Both the position numbers and the translations under genes were made by a program. The notes under the pieces are model-generated. The model ran no database searches. It was not told the DNA's origin and saw nothing but the letters and a program-made list of their open reading frames with translations. This document shows, in pieces, positions 23,821 to 35,572 of a DNA stretch of 39,399 bases. Numbering within the stretch: the first letter of the stretch is position 1; every line of letters begins with the position of its first letter. This stretch comes from Actinomycetota bacterium (GTDB lineage: Bacteria; Actinomycetota; AC-67): contig JBBDRM010000055.1 in assembly GCA_040905475.1 (NCBI GenBank), positions 1 to 39,399 of the forward strand. Direction: 5' to 3'.

Positions 23821-24699
23821 TTAGACGTCGAGGAATCGCCTCAAGCCGAGCAAGCTGCCGAAAGCGCCGATCAGGATCCCGAACGCAAGGATCCACGCGC
23901 CGTTCTGGGCGATCTCAGCGTAGGTCACCGTCAGGTTCAGGAACTGGAAACTGTCGGCGAGGTTCGTGTAGAGGGGACGCGTCGCAAGGAGCAACCCCAG
24001 TGCGAGCAACGAGCCGACCAATCCCTGAAAGACGCCTTCCAGCATGAACGGGATGCGGATGAACCAGTTCGTCGCACCGACGAGCTTCATGATCGCGATC
24101 TCGCGCCGGCGAGCGAACAGCGCCATGCGGATCGTGGTCGCGATCAAGACCGAGGCGGCGACGATGAGCAGGATGACGACGCCGATGCCGAGGAGACGGA
24201 TGTCGCGCACGACGTCGAGCAGCCGCCGCAGGAACTTGCGCTCGTCGCGGATCTCTGCGATGCCCGGACGGCCTTGCAGCCGGTCGCTGACGACCTCGAA
24301 CTGATTCGGATCCTTCAGCTTGACGCGGAAGCTTTCCGGGAGCGCGTCGGGCGTCGTCGCCGCCACGATCTCGGGCTCGTCGCGGAACAGCTCCTTGAAG
24401 GACTCGAAGGCCTCCTGCTTCGATTCGTACTGCACGGACCCGACCTCGGGCATGCCCAGCAGATCCCGCTCGATCGATCGGCGCTCCTCTTCCGAGATAT
24501 CGCGGTTGAGGAACACGGCCACCTCAACCTTGCGCGTCTGCAACGTCAAGGCGCGATCGACGGCGAAGGACGCTACGAAGACCGCGCCGACGAGGTAGAG
24601 CGACACCACGACGACGAGGACGGCTGCGAACGTGATGAACACGTTTCGCTTGAGGTTGGTCGCCGTCTCCTTGCGGACGTACTGAAGGCTGATCGGCAC
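23821..24699 (-). CDS. ftsX: Cell-division protein FtsX
   Basis: 292 residues from GTG 24699. Four membrane segments (about 20-40, 165-190, 215-240, 265-285) with an extracellular domain between the first two, the FtsX layout. Phrases such as FARRREIAIMKLVGATNWFIRIPFMLEG are the family's cytoplasmic loop that contacts FtsE. Start overlaps the FtsE stop by one base (TAGTG). FtsX passes ATP-driven motion to a wall hydrolase, here likely the M23 protein downstream. Confidence 0.95.
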   Translation of the reverse strand: MPISLQYVRKETATNLKRNVFITFAAVLVVVVSLYLVGAVFVASFAVDRALTLQTRKVEVAVFLNRDISEEERRSIERDLLGMPEVGSVQYESKQEAFESFKELFRDEPEIVAATTPDALPESFRVKLKDPNQFEVVSDRLQGRPGIAEIRDERKFLRRLLDVVRDIRLLGIGVVILLIVAASVLIATTIRMALFARRREIAIMKLVGATNWFIRIPFMLEGVFQGLVGSLLALGLLLATRPLYTNLADSFQFLNLTVTYAEIAQNGAWILAFGILIGAFGSLLGLRRFLDV

Positions 24700-25391
24700 T
24701 ATTCTTCTCTCGCGTAGCCGTAGACGCCGCGCTCCTGATCGCGCAGGACCGTGCCGTTCTCGAGCTCGATAACGCGCCGGCGCATCGCATCGACGATCGC
24801 GTGATCGTGCGTGGCCATCAGCACCGTCGTTCCCGTGCGATTGATGCGATCGAGGAGCTTCATGATGTCCACGCTCGTCGCCGGGTCCAGGTTCCCCGTC
24901 GGCTCGTCGGCGAGCAGGATCTGCGGCCGGTTCACGAACGCGCGCGCGATCGACACGCGCTGCTGCTCGCCGCCGGACAGCTGGTCAGGCAGACGATCCC
25001 CTTTGTCGCCGAGGCCGACGACATCAAGAACCTCGGGGACCGCTTTGCGGACCGCGTCGCGCGGGCGACCGATGACCTCGAGCGCGAATCCGACGTTCTC
25101 GAAGACCGTCTTGCTCGGCAAGAGCTTGAAATCCTGGAAAACGCAGCCGATATTGCGTCGCAGCATCGGAACCTTCCACGACGCGAGGTTGTTGATGTTC
25201 TTGCCGGCGACGTAGATCTCGCCCGTAGAGGGAAGCTCCTCGCGCAGCATCAGCCGGATCAACGTCGACTTCCCAGAACCCGACGGCCCGACGAGGAAGA
25301 CGAACTCTCCCTTGAGGATGTCGAAGGAGACGTCCTTAAGCGCAGGGATCCCCCCGCGATATGTTTTCGTGACGTTAACGGCTCGGATCAT
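24699..25391 (-). CDS. ftsE: Cell-division ATPase FtsE
   Basis: 230 residues. ABC ATPase with Walker A GPSGSGKS (35-42), signature [15 protein letters not shown], Walker [14 protein letters not shown] and the H-loop ATHD. Partner of FtsX. Ends TAG, overlapping the ftsX start. Upstream lies the transketolase pair, not prfB, which usually precedes ftsE in Actinobacteria. Confidence 0.96.
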   Translation of the reverse strand: MIRAVNVTKTYRGGIPALKDVSFDILKGEFVFLVGPSGSGKSTLIRLMLREELPSTGEIYVAGKNINNLASWKVPMLRRNIGCVFQDFKLLPSKTVFENVGFALEVIGRPRDAVRKAVPEVLDVVGLGDKGDRLPDQLSGGEQQRVSIARAFVNRPQILLADEPTGNLDPATSVDIMKLLDRINRTGTTVLMATHDHAIVDAMRRRVIELENGTVLRDQERGVYGYAREE

Positions 25392-25470
25392 GAGGATGCC
25401 GGCGGTCGTCCCGGCCGGAGGCTCACGCTAGCAGAGCGGAGTAGGGCGGGCAACGAGCCCGGCAAAGAGC

Positions 25471-26409
25471 TCAAACAGGCATGTCGGAGCGCACCAGCGC
25501 ACGTCCGGTGTCGGCGACGCGCGGCGCCGACAAACCGAACTTCTCGTACAGCTCGGCCTGCGATCCCGACTCTCCATACCAGCGCGTGCCGACCCGAGCG
25601 AGCTTCGCGTCGATGCCTTCCTCGCCGATCACTTCGGCGACGGCGCTGCCGAGGCCGCCGTTCACGTTGTGATCCTCTGCGCTCACGACGTGGCCGGTGT
25701 CGCGCGCAGCCGTTGCGATCGCGTCGCGGTCGATCGGGGCGAGCGTGTGCACGTTCAGGACCCGCGCGGAGATGCCTTCCCCTTCGAGGAGCTCCGCCGC
25801 CTTCAAGCACTCCTGAACGAGAGCGCCGGTGGCGACGAGCGCGACGTCGTTCCCGTCGCGGAGCGTTTCGGCCTTCCCGAACTCGAAGCGGTACCCGTCG
25901 CCGTGGACGTCTTCGAGCTTCTGTCTGGTGAGCCGAAGGAACGCCGGACCCTCATGCGTCATCAGATAGTCGACGGCACCGTGGGTTTCCGCCGCGTCGC
26001 ACGGCTGGATGATCGCCATGTTCGGCAGCGCACGCATCACCGCGATATCCTCGAGCGACATCTGCGTCGCGCCGTCGTCGCCGATCCCGACGCCGACGTG
26101 CGTGCCGACGATCCGGACGTTGGCTTCGTTGTAGCCGATGGAAACGCGGATCACCTCGAGCCGCCCGGCGACGAACGCCGCGAACGATCCGGCCCACGGG
26201 ATCCGCCCGGACAGAGCGAGACCCGCCGCCACCCCGAGCATGTTGCTCTCGGCGATGCCGAGCTCGACGAACCGGTCCGGATAGGCGGCCTCGAACTTCT
26301 CGGCGAAGGTGGAGTTCTTGAGGTCGCCGTCGATGACGACGACCCGCTCGTCGCTCCCGACGCGAACCATCGCGTCGCCGAACGCCTCACGCGTGGCGGC
26401 CGCGCTCAT
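25471..26409 (-). CDS. Transketolase C-terminal subunit
   Basis: 312 residues, pyrimidine-binding and C-terminal domains of transketolase. The pyrimidine domain includes the conserved Glu in FVELGIAESNMLGVAAGLAL. The C-terminal domain is recognised by VLNVHTLAPIDRDAI and EDHNVNGGLGSAVAE. Transfers two-carbon ketol units with thiamine diphosphate when paired with the N-terminal subunit. The start codon overlaps that subunit's stop (ATGA). Split transketolases are widespread but the physiological substrate cannot be read here. Confidence 0.93.
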   Translation of the reverse strand: MSAAATREAFGDAMVRVGSDERVVVIDGDLKNSTFAEKFEAAYPDRFVELGIAESNMLGVAAGLALSGRIPWAGSFAAFVAGRLEVIRVSIGYNEANVRIVGTHVGVGIGDDGATQMSLEDIAVMRALPNMAIIQPCDAAETHGAVDYLMTHEGPAFLRLTRQKLEDVHGDGYRFEFGKAETLRDGNDVALVATGALVQECLKAAELLEGEGISARVLNVHTLAPIDRDAIATAARDTGHVVSAEDHNVNGGLGSAVAEVIGEEGIDAKLARVGTRWYGESGSQAELYEKFGLSAPRVADTGRALVRSDMPV

Positions 26410-27260
26410 CGGGACCCCCCGAGGATCTCCGCGACCGCCCGCTCCGCCTGCTCGGCGTTCGGTGCCTTGCCGTGCCAGTCCGGGTTGAGCTCCATCCAGG
26501 ACACACCCTTGCCTTTGATCGTCTTCGACACGATGGCGGTCGGCTTGCCGGTCGTCGCCATCGCCTCGTGCATCGCGTCCAGGAGGGCAGCGTGGTCGTG
26601 GCCGTCGACCTCGATCGCGTGCCAACGGAAGGCGCGGAACTTCTCCGCGAGCGGGGCGAGGTCCATGATCTCGCTGACCCGGCCGGTCTGCTGGACCTGG
26701 TTGTGGTCGACGATCGCGCACAGGTTGTCGAGGGCGTACTTCGGCGCGCTCATCGTCGCCTCCCACACCTGACCCGACTGCGACTCGCCGTCGCCGAGCA
26801 TGCACCACACGCGGCGCTCCGACTTGTCGAGCTTGCCGGCGATCGCCATGCCCACGGCGACCGACAGCCCCTGGCCGAGCGATCCGGTCGAGGCCTCCAC
26901 GCCGGGCACGCGCAGGCGGTCGACATGCCCCTGGAGCCGCGACTCGAACTTGCGGAACGTCTTCAGCCAGTCGTGCGGGAAGAACCCGGCTCGCGCGAGC
27001 GTGACGTAGAGTGCCGGCGAGCAATGGCCCTTCGAAAGCACGAAGCGATCGCGGTCGGGCCAGGTCGGCTCGGTGGCGCGGTATCGCAAGATGCCGCCGA
27101 AGTAGAGGCAGACCAAGGCATCGATCGCGGAAAGGGAGCCGCCGGGGTGACCCGAGCCGGCCTCGGTGATCGTTTGGATGATGTCGACGCGGAGCTCGCG
27201 GGACAGCTGCTTGAGCTCTTCGACGTCGAGCGCCTGGGTGGGTTCGATCACCTTCGCCAC
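26406..27260 (-). CDS. Transketolase N-terminal subunit (ThDP-binding)
   Basis: 284 residues from GTG 27260 with GGGGAGG upstream. ThDP-binding motif GDGESQSGQVWEA...NLCAIVDHNQVQQ, the start SGHPGGSLSAIDALVCLYFG and LSKGHCSPALY. Forms a heteromer with the adjacent C-terminal subunit, completing a split transketolase of the pentose phosphate pathway. Together the pair sits between prfB and ftsE, interrupting the usual gene order. Confidence 0.94.
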   Translation of the reverse strand: MAKVIEPTQALDVEELKQLSRELRVDIIQTITEAGSGHPGGSLSAIDALVCLYFGGILRYRATEPTWPDRDRFVLSKGHCSPALYVTLARAGFFPHDWLKTFRKFESRLQGHVDRLRVPGVEASTGSLGQGLSVAVGMAIAGKLDKSERRVWCMLGDGESQSGQVWEATMSAPKYALDNLCAIVDHNQVQQTGRVSEIMDLAPLAEKFRAFRWHAIEVDGHDHAALLDAMHEAMATTGKPTAIVSKTIKGKGVSWMELNPDWHGKAPNAEQAERAVAEILGGSR

Positions 27261-27310
27261 GAGAGAAACCTCCCCGGACCTGGGGGAAGGAAACCCATCC
27301 TAGCAGCGCG

Positions 27311-27330
27311 AGCCCGTCGTCGACCGGGCT
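27311..27330. terminator. Hairpin after prfB
   Basis: AGCCCG (27311-27316) pairs with CGGGCT (27325-27330). It lies between the prfB stop and the transketolase start. Short stem, no T-run, so weak. Confidence 0.35.
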
Positions 27331-27331
27331 G

Positions 27332-28448
27332 CTACTTCGCGATCGAGGCCTCGCGGCGGCGCCACTCGAGGTACGCGCGCATCAGCGCGTCGAGGTCTCC
27401 GTCGAGCACCGCGTCCACGTTCGAGGTCTCGTGGTTGGTCCGGTGGTCTTTCACCATGCGGTACGGGTGCAGCACGTAGGAACGGATCTGGGAGCCGAAC
27501 GCGATATCGCGGCGTTCACCGCGTAGCTCCTCGAGCTTCGCGACCTGCTCCTGGCGCATCAACTCGGCCAGCCGGGCCGTCAGGACCCGCATCGCGACGT
27601 TGCGGTTCTGGAGCTGCGATCGCTCGTTCTGCGATGAAACCACGATCCCCGTCGGCAGATGGGTCACCCTGACCGCCGAGTCGGTAGTGTTCACCGACTG
27701 GCCGCCCGGCCCGCTCGACCGGAACACGTCGATGCGAAGGTCGTCCGCGTTGATATCGACCTTCACGTCCTCGTCGAGCAGCGGCACTACATCCAAGGAG
27801 GCGAACGAGGTGTGCCGGCGCTTCTGCGAGTCGTAGGGCGAGATCCGCACGAGCCGGTGCACGCCGCGCTCGGACGACAGGAAGCCGTATGCGTACCGGC
27901 CCTTCACGATGACGGTCGCGCTCTTGATCCCCGCCTCGTCTCCGGCTTGCGCCTCGATCAGCTCGGTGTCGAACCGGCGGCGCTCGGCCCATCGGAGGAT
28001 CATGCGAAGCAACATCTCGGCCCAGTCTTGACTCTCGGTGCCGCCGGCGCCCGGATGGATCGACACGATGGCGTCGCGGTCGTCGTACTCGCCGGACAGC
28101 AGCGTCAGAACGTCGAGGTCGGCGAGCTCCTCTCGCATCGCCTCGACCCCGTCGCGGATCTCGACTTCCACGGAGGAGTCTTCCTCGGACTGCGCGAGCT
28201 CGTTCAGAACGATCAGGTCGTCGAACTTCGCCTTGAGGCGGTCGTAGAGCGCGATGTCGTCGTCGAGGCGCGACAGGTCGCCCATGAGCGCGCGCGCCGC
28301 ATCGGGGTCGCTCCAGAGGTCGGGAGCTGAGGTGCGTTCGCGAAGCTCGGAGGCCTTGGTGCGCTTTGATTCGACGTCAAAGATAGGCCCTGGCCGCCGC
28401 AAGGGCGCTGCCCAAGGCCTCGAGCTCCTGCGAGAAATCGTTCGGCAT
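27332..28448 (-). CDS. prfB: Peptide chain release factor 2 with programmed +1 frameshift
   Basis: The first frame starts at ATG 28448 and runs 23 codons to TGA (28377-28379). The end reads AGG GCC TAT CTT TGA C: an AGGG internal ribosome site ahead of CTT TGA, the classic RF2 shift site. Slipping +1 after CTT enters the main frame (D V E S K R), so RF2 levels control their own synthesis. The protein has the release motif SSGPGGQSVNTTDSAVR and recognises UGA and UAA. Its own final stop is TAG. It follows secA by 9 bases. Confidence 0.97.
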
Positions 28449-28457
28449 GTCGCGATC

Positions 28458-31115
<2,658 letters not shown>

Positions 31116-31177
31116 CGTCGGCCATTATCGCCCGGCGCACGGGCCGACGCACGGCCCCGCTCCCGAGCCACAAGACG

Positions 31178-31208
31178 GAGCCCGGGCGCCGTTTCGGCGC
31201 CCGGGCTC
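31178..31208 (-). terminator. Long perfect hairpin after the small membrane protein gene
   Basis: Fourteen-base stem GAGCCCGGGCGCCG (31178-31191) with CGGCGCCCGGGCTC (31195-31208), loop TTT. It sits between the stop of the 31226 gene and secA. No T-run. Confidence 0.65.
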
Positions 31209-31225
31209 GGATCGGTGCGACGCAG

Positions 31226-31528
31226 CTACCTGATCCCCGGCTTCCCCGGCTGGAACCAAACCACCTCGGACTCCGGAACCGTGACGCCGCCGGCGCCATT
31301 TTCCTGGAGGCGCTTCGTGGCCTCGCGCTGCTCTGCGGCCGGGTTGGTGTCGCCCACCGGAGCAACGACGGTAGCCGGGGGTTCGCTCGTTCCCGACACC
31401 GCGATCCCGATCCCCGTGGCGGCCGCGGCGAGCGCCGCGAACCCGATGACGAACCCTTTGACGCCGCGAACCTTGGTGCTGCTCGGGATGCGGGTCCCCC
31501 GGTGCGCCTGGGTCTGGATGGTGGTCAT
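31226..31528 (-). CDS. Small one-helix membrane protein, paralogue 1
   Basis: 100 residues. Cytoplasmic basic N-terminus, one hydrophobic helix (GFVIGFAALAAAATGIGIAV, about 25-44), and an extracytoplasmic tail rich in Glu, Gln and Pro. The N-terminal half aligns with the neighbour at 31723-32067: both read MT.QTQ..RG.....K.RGVKGFV.G. A strong ribosome site GGGGAGGAG lies just before the ATG. No family recognised. Its own hairpin follows, and its stop is TAG. Probably an envelope protein of unknown role. Confidence 0.7.
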   Translation of the reverse strand: MTTIQTQAHRGTRIPSSTKVRGVKGFVIGFAALAAAATGIGIAVSGTSEPPATVVAPVGDTNPAAEQREATKRLQENGAGGVTVPESEVVWFQPGKPGIR

Positions 31529-31680
31529 GGCTCCTCCCCTTTTCCCGCGGGCCTAGCCCGCCTTACCGAATCTCGTGGGCAAAGTCTCGCGTGTTGGGGA
31601 GACGCGGTCGTTCACGAAGGTGGCATCGCGGATGTAAAGCTCGCGACACAACGCGATGCCGTGGAGGCTCGGGTACTGCC

Positions 31681-31706
31681 GAAGCCCGGGCATCCGCCCG
31701 GGCTTC
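31681..31706 (-). terminator. Perfect hairpin after the second small membrane protein gene
   Basis: GAAGCCCGGG (31681-31690) pairs with CCCGGGCTTC (31697-31706), 6-base loop. It lies just beyond the stop of the 31723 gene. No T-run, so strength is uncertain. Confidence 0.65.
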
Positions 31707-31722
31707 GGCTTCGGAGGGCTCG

Positions 31723-32067
31723 CTACTTGCTCCAAGCCTCATCCTTCATCCGCTTGAACGCGTCCGTCGAGGTCGAACCCTCGATGCCGCTCTGAGCGTC
31801 TTGGTGATGGCGCTTCACTGCGTCGAGATGCGCGCTCGACGAGGGGTTGACGTAGCTCTCGGCCTGCATCCGCTGCAGTGCCGCATTCTCGGGACTCACC
31901 GGGGCCACGATGGAAGGCGCATCGCTCCGGATCGCGGAAACCCCGAACCCGATTCCCGTTCCGGCGGCGGCCAGTGCAACCAGCCCGAACACGAACCCCT
32001 TGACTCCCCGGATCTTCCGCGGCTGGACCTGGATCCCTCGCGGCCGCACCTGGGTCTGAACGGTCAT
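31723..32067 (-). CDS. Small one-helix membrane protein, paralogue 2
   Basis: 114 residues. Same plan as the 31226-31528 protein: basic N-terminus, helix GFVFGLVALAAAGTGIGFGV (about 25-44), then VAPVSPENAALQRMQAES and a helical, charged tail (HLDAVKRHHQDAQ). Ribosome site AGGAGGAG two bases before ATG. Each paralogue is a separate unit with its own hairpin, and the tails differ, so they have probably diverged in partner. Function unknown. Confidence 0.72.
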   Translation of the reverse strand: MTVQTQVRPRGIQVQPRKIRGVKGFVFGLVALAAAGTGIGFGVSAIRSDAPSIVAPVSPENAALQRMQAESYVNPSSSAHLDAVKRHHQDAQSGIEGSTSTDAFKRMKDEAWSK

Positions 32068-32188
32068 GACTCCTCCTCCTGCTCCGCGAGCTCCGGTCGA
32101 CCCGGGCCCGCCCTCCGCGTACGACCGGTAGGCGTGAGGATGGACGGAACGGCCGTTCAGAGGGGGTGTTCACTCCAGATGAACGGAC

Positions 32189-35100
32189 TTAGGTCTTCCA
32201 GGCTGGGCTCGAGCGTGGGTCGGGGGTGTACGAGCAGAACGTGCCGGTACGAAGGGTGGCGTCGAGATGTGCTCCGAGGGGAGGGCTCTGCTCGGCGAGC
32301 CGGGCCACGGCCGCCTTGATCGCGCGGGTGACGTTCACGCGGGCACGCTCAGAGGCGGAAGCCGCCTTGCGGTCGCGACCCCCAAGACCCACGGCGCCGG
32401 CAAGCTGCTGGACGAGCGCCTCGCGCTCCTCGACGGCCCGGGCGGCGCGCTCGCCGTCGCCCCAGGACCGGGCTTCCTCGATCGTCTGGTCGAGCTCGGC
32501 GAGGCGCGACCGGTATGCGGCCTTGGCCTCGGGATCCAGGATCTCGCCGGCGTCGCCGAGGTCGCCCGCCGCGAGGTCGTCCTCCCGCGCCGCGACGCTT
32601 CCGGCGCCGCCGTGGCCGACGAGGTCGAGGACGTGGAACTCGCGTGCGGGGGAGGCGAGCAGCGTCGCCAGGTATCTCACGCCTTTCGAGTCGCGGATGC
32701 GGAACGAGGGTCCGTCGTACGCGACCGACCAATACTCACCTTCGCGCACGAACTCGTTCATGGCGCTCGGAGCGGCGGGAGGAGACGGCTCGGATGGGCG
32801 CAGTGAGGCCAAACCCAGCGTGGTTGCGAGCGCGTCCAGTTTCCCCTCGAGCGCCGGCATCCCAAGCTCACGCGCCGTCACCGACGCTTCGGCGACGAGC
32901 ACCCGAGCCCGTTCATTCTCGGTGGCGTCGTTCGACCTGGCGAGCATCTCGGCGTACTCGTGCTGCGTGTGGGCGACGAACGGCCGCGCGCCGAGCCGCG
33001 CGTTATGCGCGATCGCTGCCTCGAAGTGCTTCGCGGCTTCGGCCGTGCGCCCCGCGACGGCTGCGGTGAGGCCGAGGTACCTCGAGGCGGATCCTGCGCA
33101 GCCCTCGCCGTGGCCGAGGACGTTCGGACGCTCGTGCGGCTTCAACAGCCGGTAGACGACGGACGCTCGATCGGCGTCGCCGAGCATCGCGCATAGCTGG
33201 GCGATCCAGGCCAGTGCCAACAGCCACTCGTTGTCCCACAGCAGGCCGGCGAAGTCGTCGGCGGCCATCGCGTCGAGGATCCCACGCGCTTCGTCGACGC
33301 GCCCCGTCTCGACGCAGATCATCGCAAGCGCAGTCGCGTGGATCGCGTACCAGGGGAACTCCTCAACGGAGCGGCGAGCGACGTCTTCGACGTCGGGAAG
33401 ACGGCCCTCCTCTCGCTTGATCGCGTACGTCTGCGCGCGAAAGGCGGAGATGGCGTCGAGTTGAGCTGCGGATCCGCGCTCGAGCGCTTCCTCACTGAAG
33501 TCCTCCGCCTCACGGAAGCGACCCTCGAGGAGCGCGAGCAGCGCTCGCGCTGCGCCGGCGACCCACCGTTGGGACGGTTGGCGCAGCTCCTCGCCCAGAC
33601 GCTCCATGGCCTCAAGCTCTGCCCGTACGCCGACCATGTCGCCCAACTCGAACGCGGCCGTCCAACGGCAGTGATGGCCCTGATAGGAGATCTCCTTGTC
33701 GTCGAGATCCTTGGCCACCTCGAGCATCCGATCGGCGATCTCCAACCGCTGCTCGGAATTGTCGGGCCACCAGATCGCGCCGTAGCGGCCGTCGAGGGCG
33801 TATGCCAGCGCCGACCGATCGCCGAGACGTTCCGCCATCTCGACGGCTTCGCGGCTCAGCGCGTCCGATCGAGCTTGCGCGTGCTGGCTCCGCAGCGCGC
33901 AGGCGAGGCGGGCCAGCAACCGAACACGGAGCGGATGATCGCCGGGTCCGATCGCACGCAGCGCGTCCTCGTGGAGTGAGATGAGGTGAGGATCGTTGCC
34001 GGCCCGTTCCCAAACGAAGCGGCCTCCGCGTCCGAGCGCGGCGCGCGAGAGGAGCTCCGCGTCGCCGAGTCGGCGTGCCAGTTCGGCGACGGCCAGGAAG
34101 GTCGCCTTCGCATCGGCAGCCGCACCGGCTCGCGCCTGCGCGTCGCCCATCGCAAGCAGGAGTTGGCCGCGGGTCGCCTCGTCGCCCTGATCATGAAGAT
34201 CGAGCGCTTCCAAGGCCATCCCGTGGAGCCGGACCGATTCCTCGTAGGCGAGGAGCTGCGCCGCTCGCTCCCCTGCTCTACGCGCGTACGTCAGCGCCTT
34301 CAGGGCGTCGCCTCCGCGAGCGGCGTCGAAGAAATGATGAGCGAGCTCGGCCAGGTGCGGGCCGGGATCGTCGCCGTACTGAGCCTCGAGGATCTCCCCG
34401 GTCGTACGGTGGAGACGCACGCGCTCTCCAGGCTGCATCTCCTCGTACAAGGCTTCTCGGAACAACGCGTGCGCGAACCGCATCCGCCCGAGCGCGACCT
34501 CCGTGACGACGCCGGCGGCGCCGGCTTCGCCCAGCAGATCGACGAGCTCGGCGCGCTCGATCCGGCTGAGACGCTCCAGGATGTCCAAACCGAACTCGTG
34601 TCCGATGATAGACGCCCGCTGAAGGAGTTCGCTGCACTCGAAGGAGAGGTGGCCGAACCGTCGCAGGATCACGGCACGGATGCCCTCCGGCACGCCGAGG
34701 CGCATCGTCGTGCTGCCGGAACGATCCAGCCGGCCCTCGGCCGCCAGCAGCCGCACGATCTCGCCGACGAACAGCGGATTGCCTTCGGTCTCCTTGTGGA
34801 CCGCGGTCACCAAGCCGGCGGCCGGGACGCGCTCGGCGGTGACCTCGATGAGGCGGGAGACCTCATCCGACCCGAGGCCCGCTATCGCGATCCGCTCGGT
34901 CGCGGGCTCGCGCAAGAGCTCGGCGATCGCGGCGACGTGTGGGTGATCACGAACGATCTCCGTGTCACGATAGGTGCCGATCATGAGCAGACGGCTGGGT
35001 GACAGCTCACGCGCGACGAACTGCAACAGGAGCATCGACGGCGTGTCGGCGGCGTGGAGATCCTCGAGGATGATGACGAGCGGCGCATCGGCGGCGGCGG

Positions 35101-35527
35101 CACGGAGGAACGTGGTCGTCGAGTCGAACAGCCGGAACCGTGCGCCCTCCGGGTCCATCGTGGTGGTCCGCTCGACGGCCCCGGTCGCCTCCTCGAGTTC
35201 CGGCAGGATCTGCGCGAGGTCGCCCCGGTGCTTGCCGGCGAGCGCACGGACCCGGTCTGGATCGAGGTCGCGGACGTAGGTGCGCATCGCTTGCACCCAC
35301 GGCCAGTACGCCGGAGCTCCTCCAGCTTCCCAGCAGCGGCCCCACAGCACCATCGCGCCGTGCCCGCGCGCGTGATCGGCCAGCTCGTCGACCAGGCGGC
35401 TCTTGCCGATGCCCGGCTCCCCCGAAACGAGGAACAGTCGGCCGCGACCGCGAACGGCGTCGTCGAGGCCTTGCCGCAGCCGCGCGAGCTCCCGTTCCCG
35501 TCCGATGAGCGAAGACGACGAAGCCAT
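32189..35527 (-). CDS. Large AAA/STAND ATPase with TPR-like region
   Basis: 1112 residues. N-terminal ATPase: LIGRERELARLRQG, Walker A GEPGIGKS (36-43) and Walker B LVIILED (150-156). A long helical repeat region follows (about 400-900). The C-terminal part lacks a LuxR helix-turn-helix and instead carries the motif WSVAYDG.SFRIRDSKGVRYLATLL, then a long helix and an end with GTFCSYTPDPR. That C-terminal domain recurs in actinobacterial ATPase regulators of unknown output. Located 45 bases downstream of a response regulator, so perhaps its target or partner. Family secure, function unknown. Confidence 0.85.
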   Translation of the reverse strand: MASSSSLIGRERELARLRQGLDDAVRGRGRLFLVSGEPGIGKSRLVDELADHARGHGAMVLWGRCWEAGGAPAYWPWVQAMRTYVRDLDPDRVRALAGKHRGDLAQILPELEEATGAVERTTTMDPEGARFRLFDSTTTFLRAAAADAPLVIILEDLHAADTPSMLLLQFVARELSPSRLLMIGTYRDTEIVRDHPHVAAIAELLREPATERIAIAGLGSDEVSRLIEVTAERVPAAGLVTAVHKETEGNPLFVGEIVRLLAAEGRLDRSGSTTMRLGVPEGIRAVILRRFGHLSFECSELLQRASIIGHEFGLDILERLSRIERAELVDLLGEAGAAGVVTEVALGRMRFAHALFREALYEEMQPGERVRLHRTTGEILEAQYGDDPGPHLAELAHHFFDAARGGDALKALTYARRAGERAAQLLAYEESVRLHGMALEALDLHDQGDEATRGQLLLAMGDAQARAGAAADAKATFLAVAELARRLGDAELLSRAALGRGGRFVWERAGNDPHLISLHEDALRAIGPGDHPLRVRLLARLACALRSQHAQARSDALSREAVEMAERLGDRSALAYALDGRYGAIWWPDNSEQRLEIADRMLEVAKDLDDKEISYQGHHCRWTAAFELGDMVGVRAELEAMERLGEELRQPSQRWVAGAARALLALLEGRFREAEDFSEEALERGSAAQLDAISAFRAQTYAIKREEGRLPDVEDVARRSVEEFPWYAIHATALAMICVETGRVDEARGILDAMAADDFAGLLWDNEWLLALAWIAQLCAMLGDADRASVVYRLLKPHERPNVLGHGEGCAGSASRYLGLTAAVAGRTAEAAKHFEAAIAHNARLGARPFVAHTQHEYAEMLARSNDATENERARVLVAEASVTARELGMPALEGKLDALATTLGLASLRPSEPSPPAAPSAMNEFVREGEYWSVAYDGPSFRIRDSKGVRYLATLLASPAREFHVLDLVGHGGAGSVAAREDDLAAGDLGDAGEILDPEAKAAYRSRLAELDQTIEEARSWGDGERAARAVEEREALVQQLAGAVGLGGRDRKAASASERARVNVTRAIKAAVARLAEQSPPLGAHLDATLRTGTFCSYTPDPRSSPAWKT

Positions 35528-35572
35528 GGGCCTATCTTCGGACGGGAGGAAGGGCTTTGGAAAGCGAGGGCG

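Noticed and set aside
25471-27024. A 517-residue protein from the longest frame over the transketolase C-terminal gene
   Set aside because: The upstream half is an Arg/Gly-rich shadow of the N-terminal subunit; the real start is ATG 26409.
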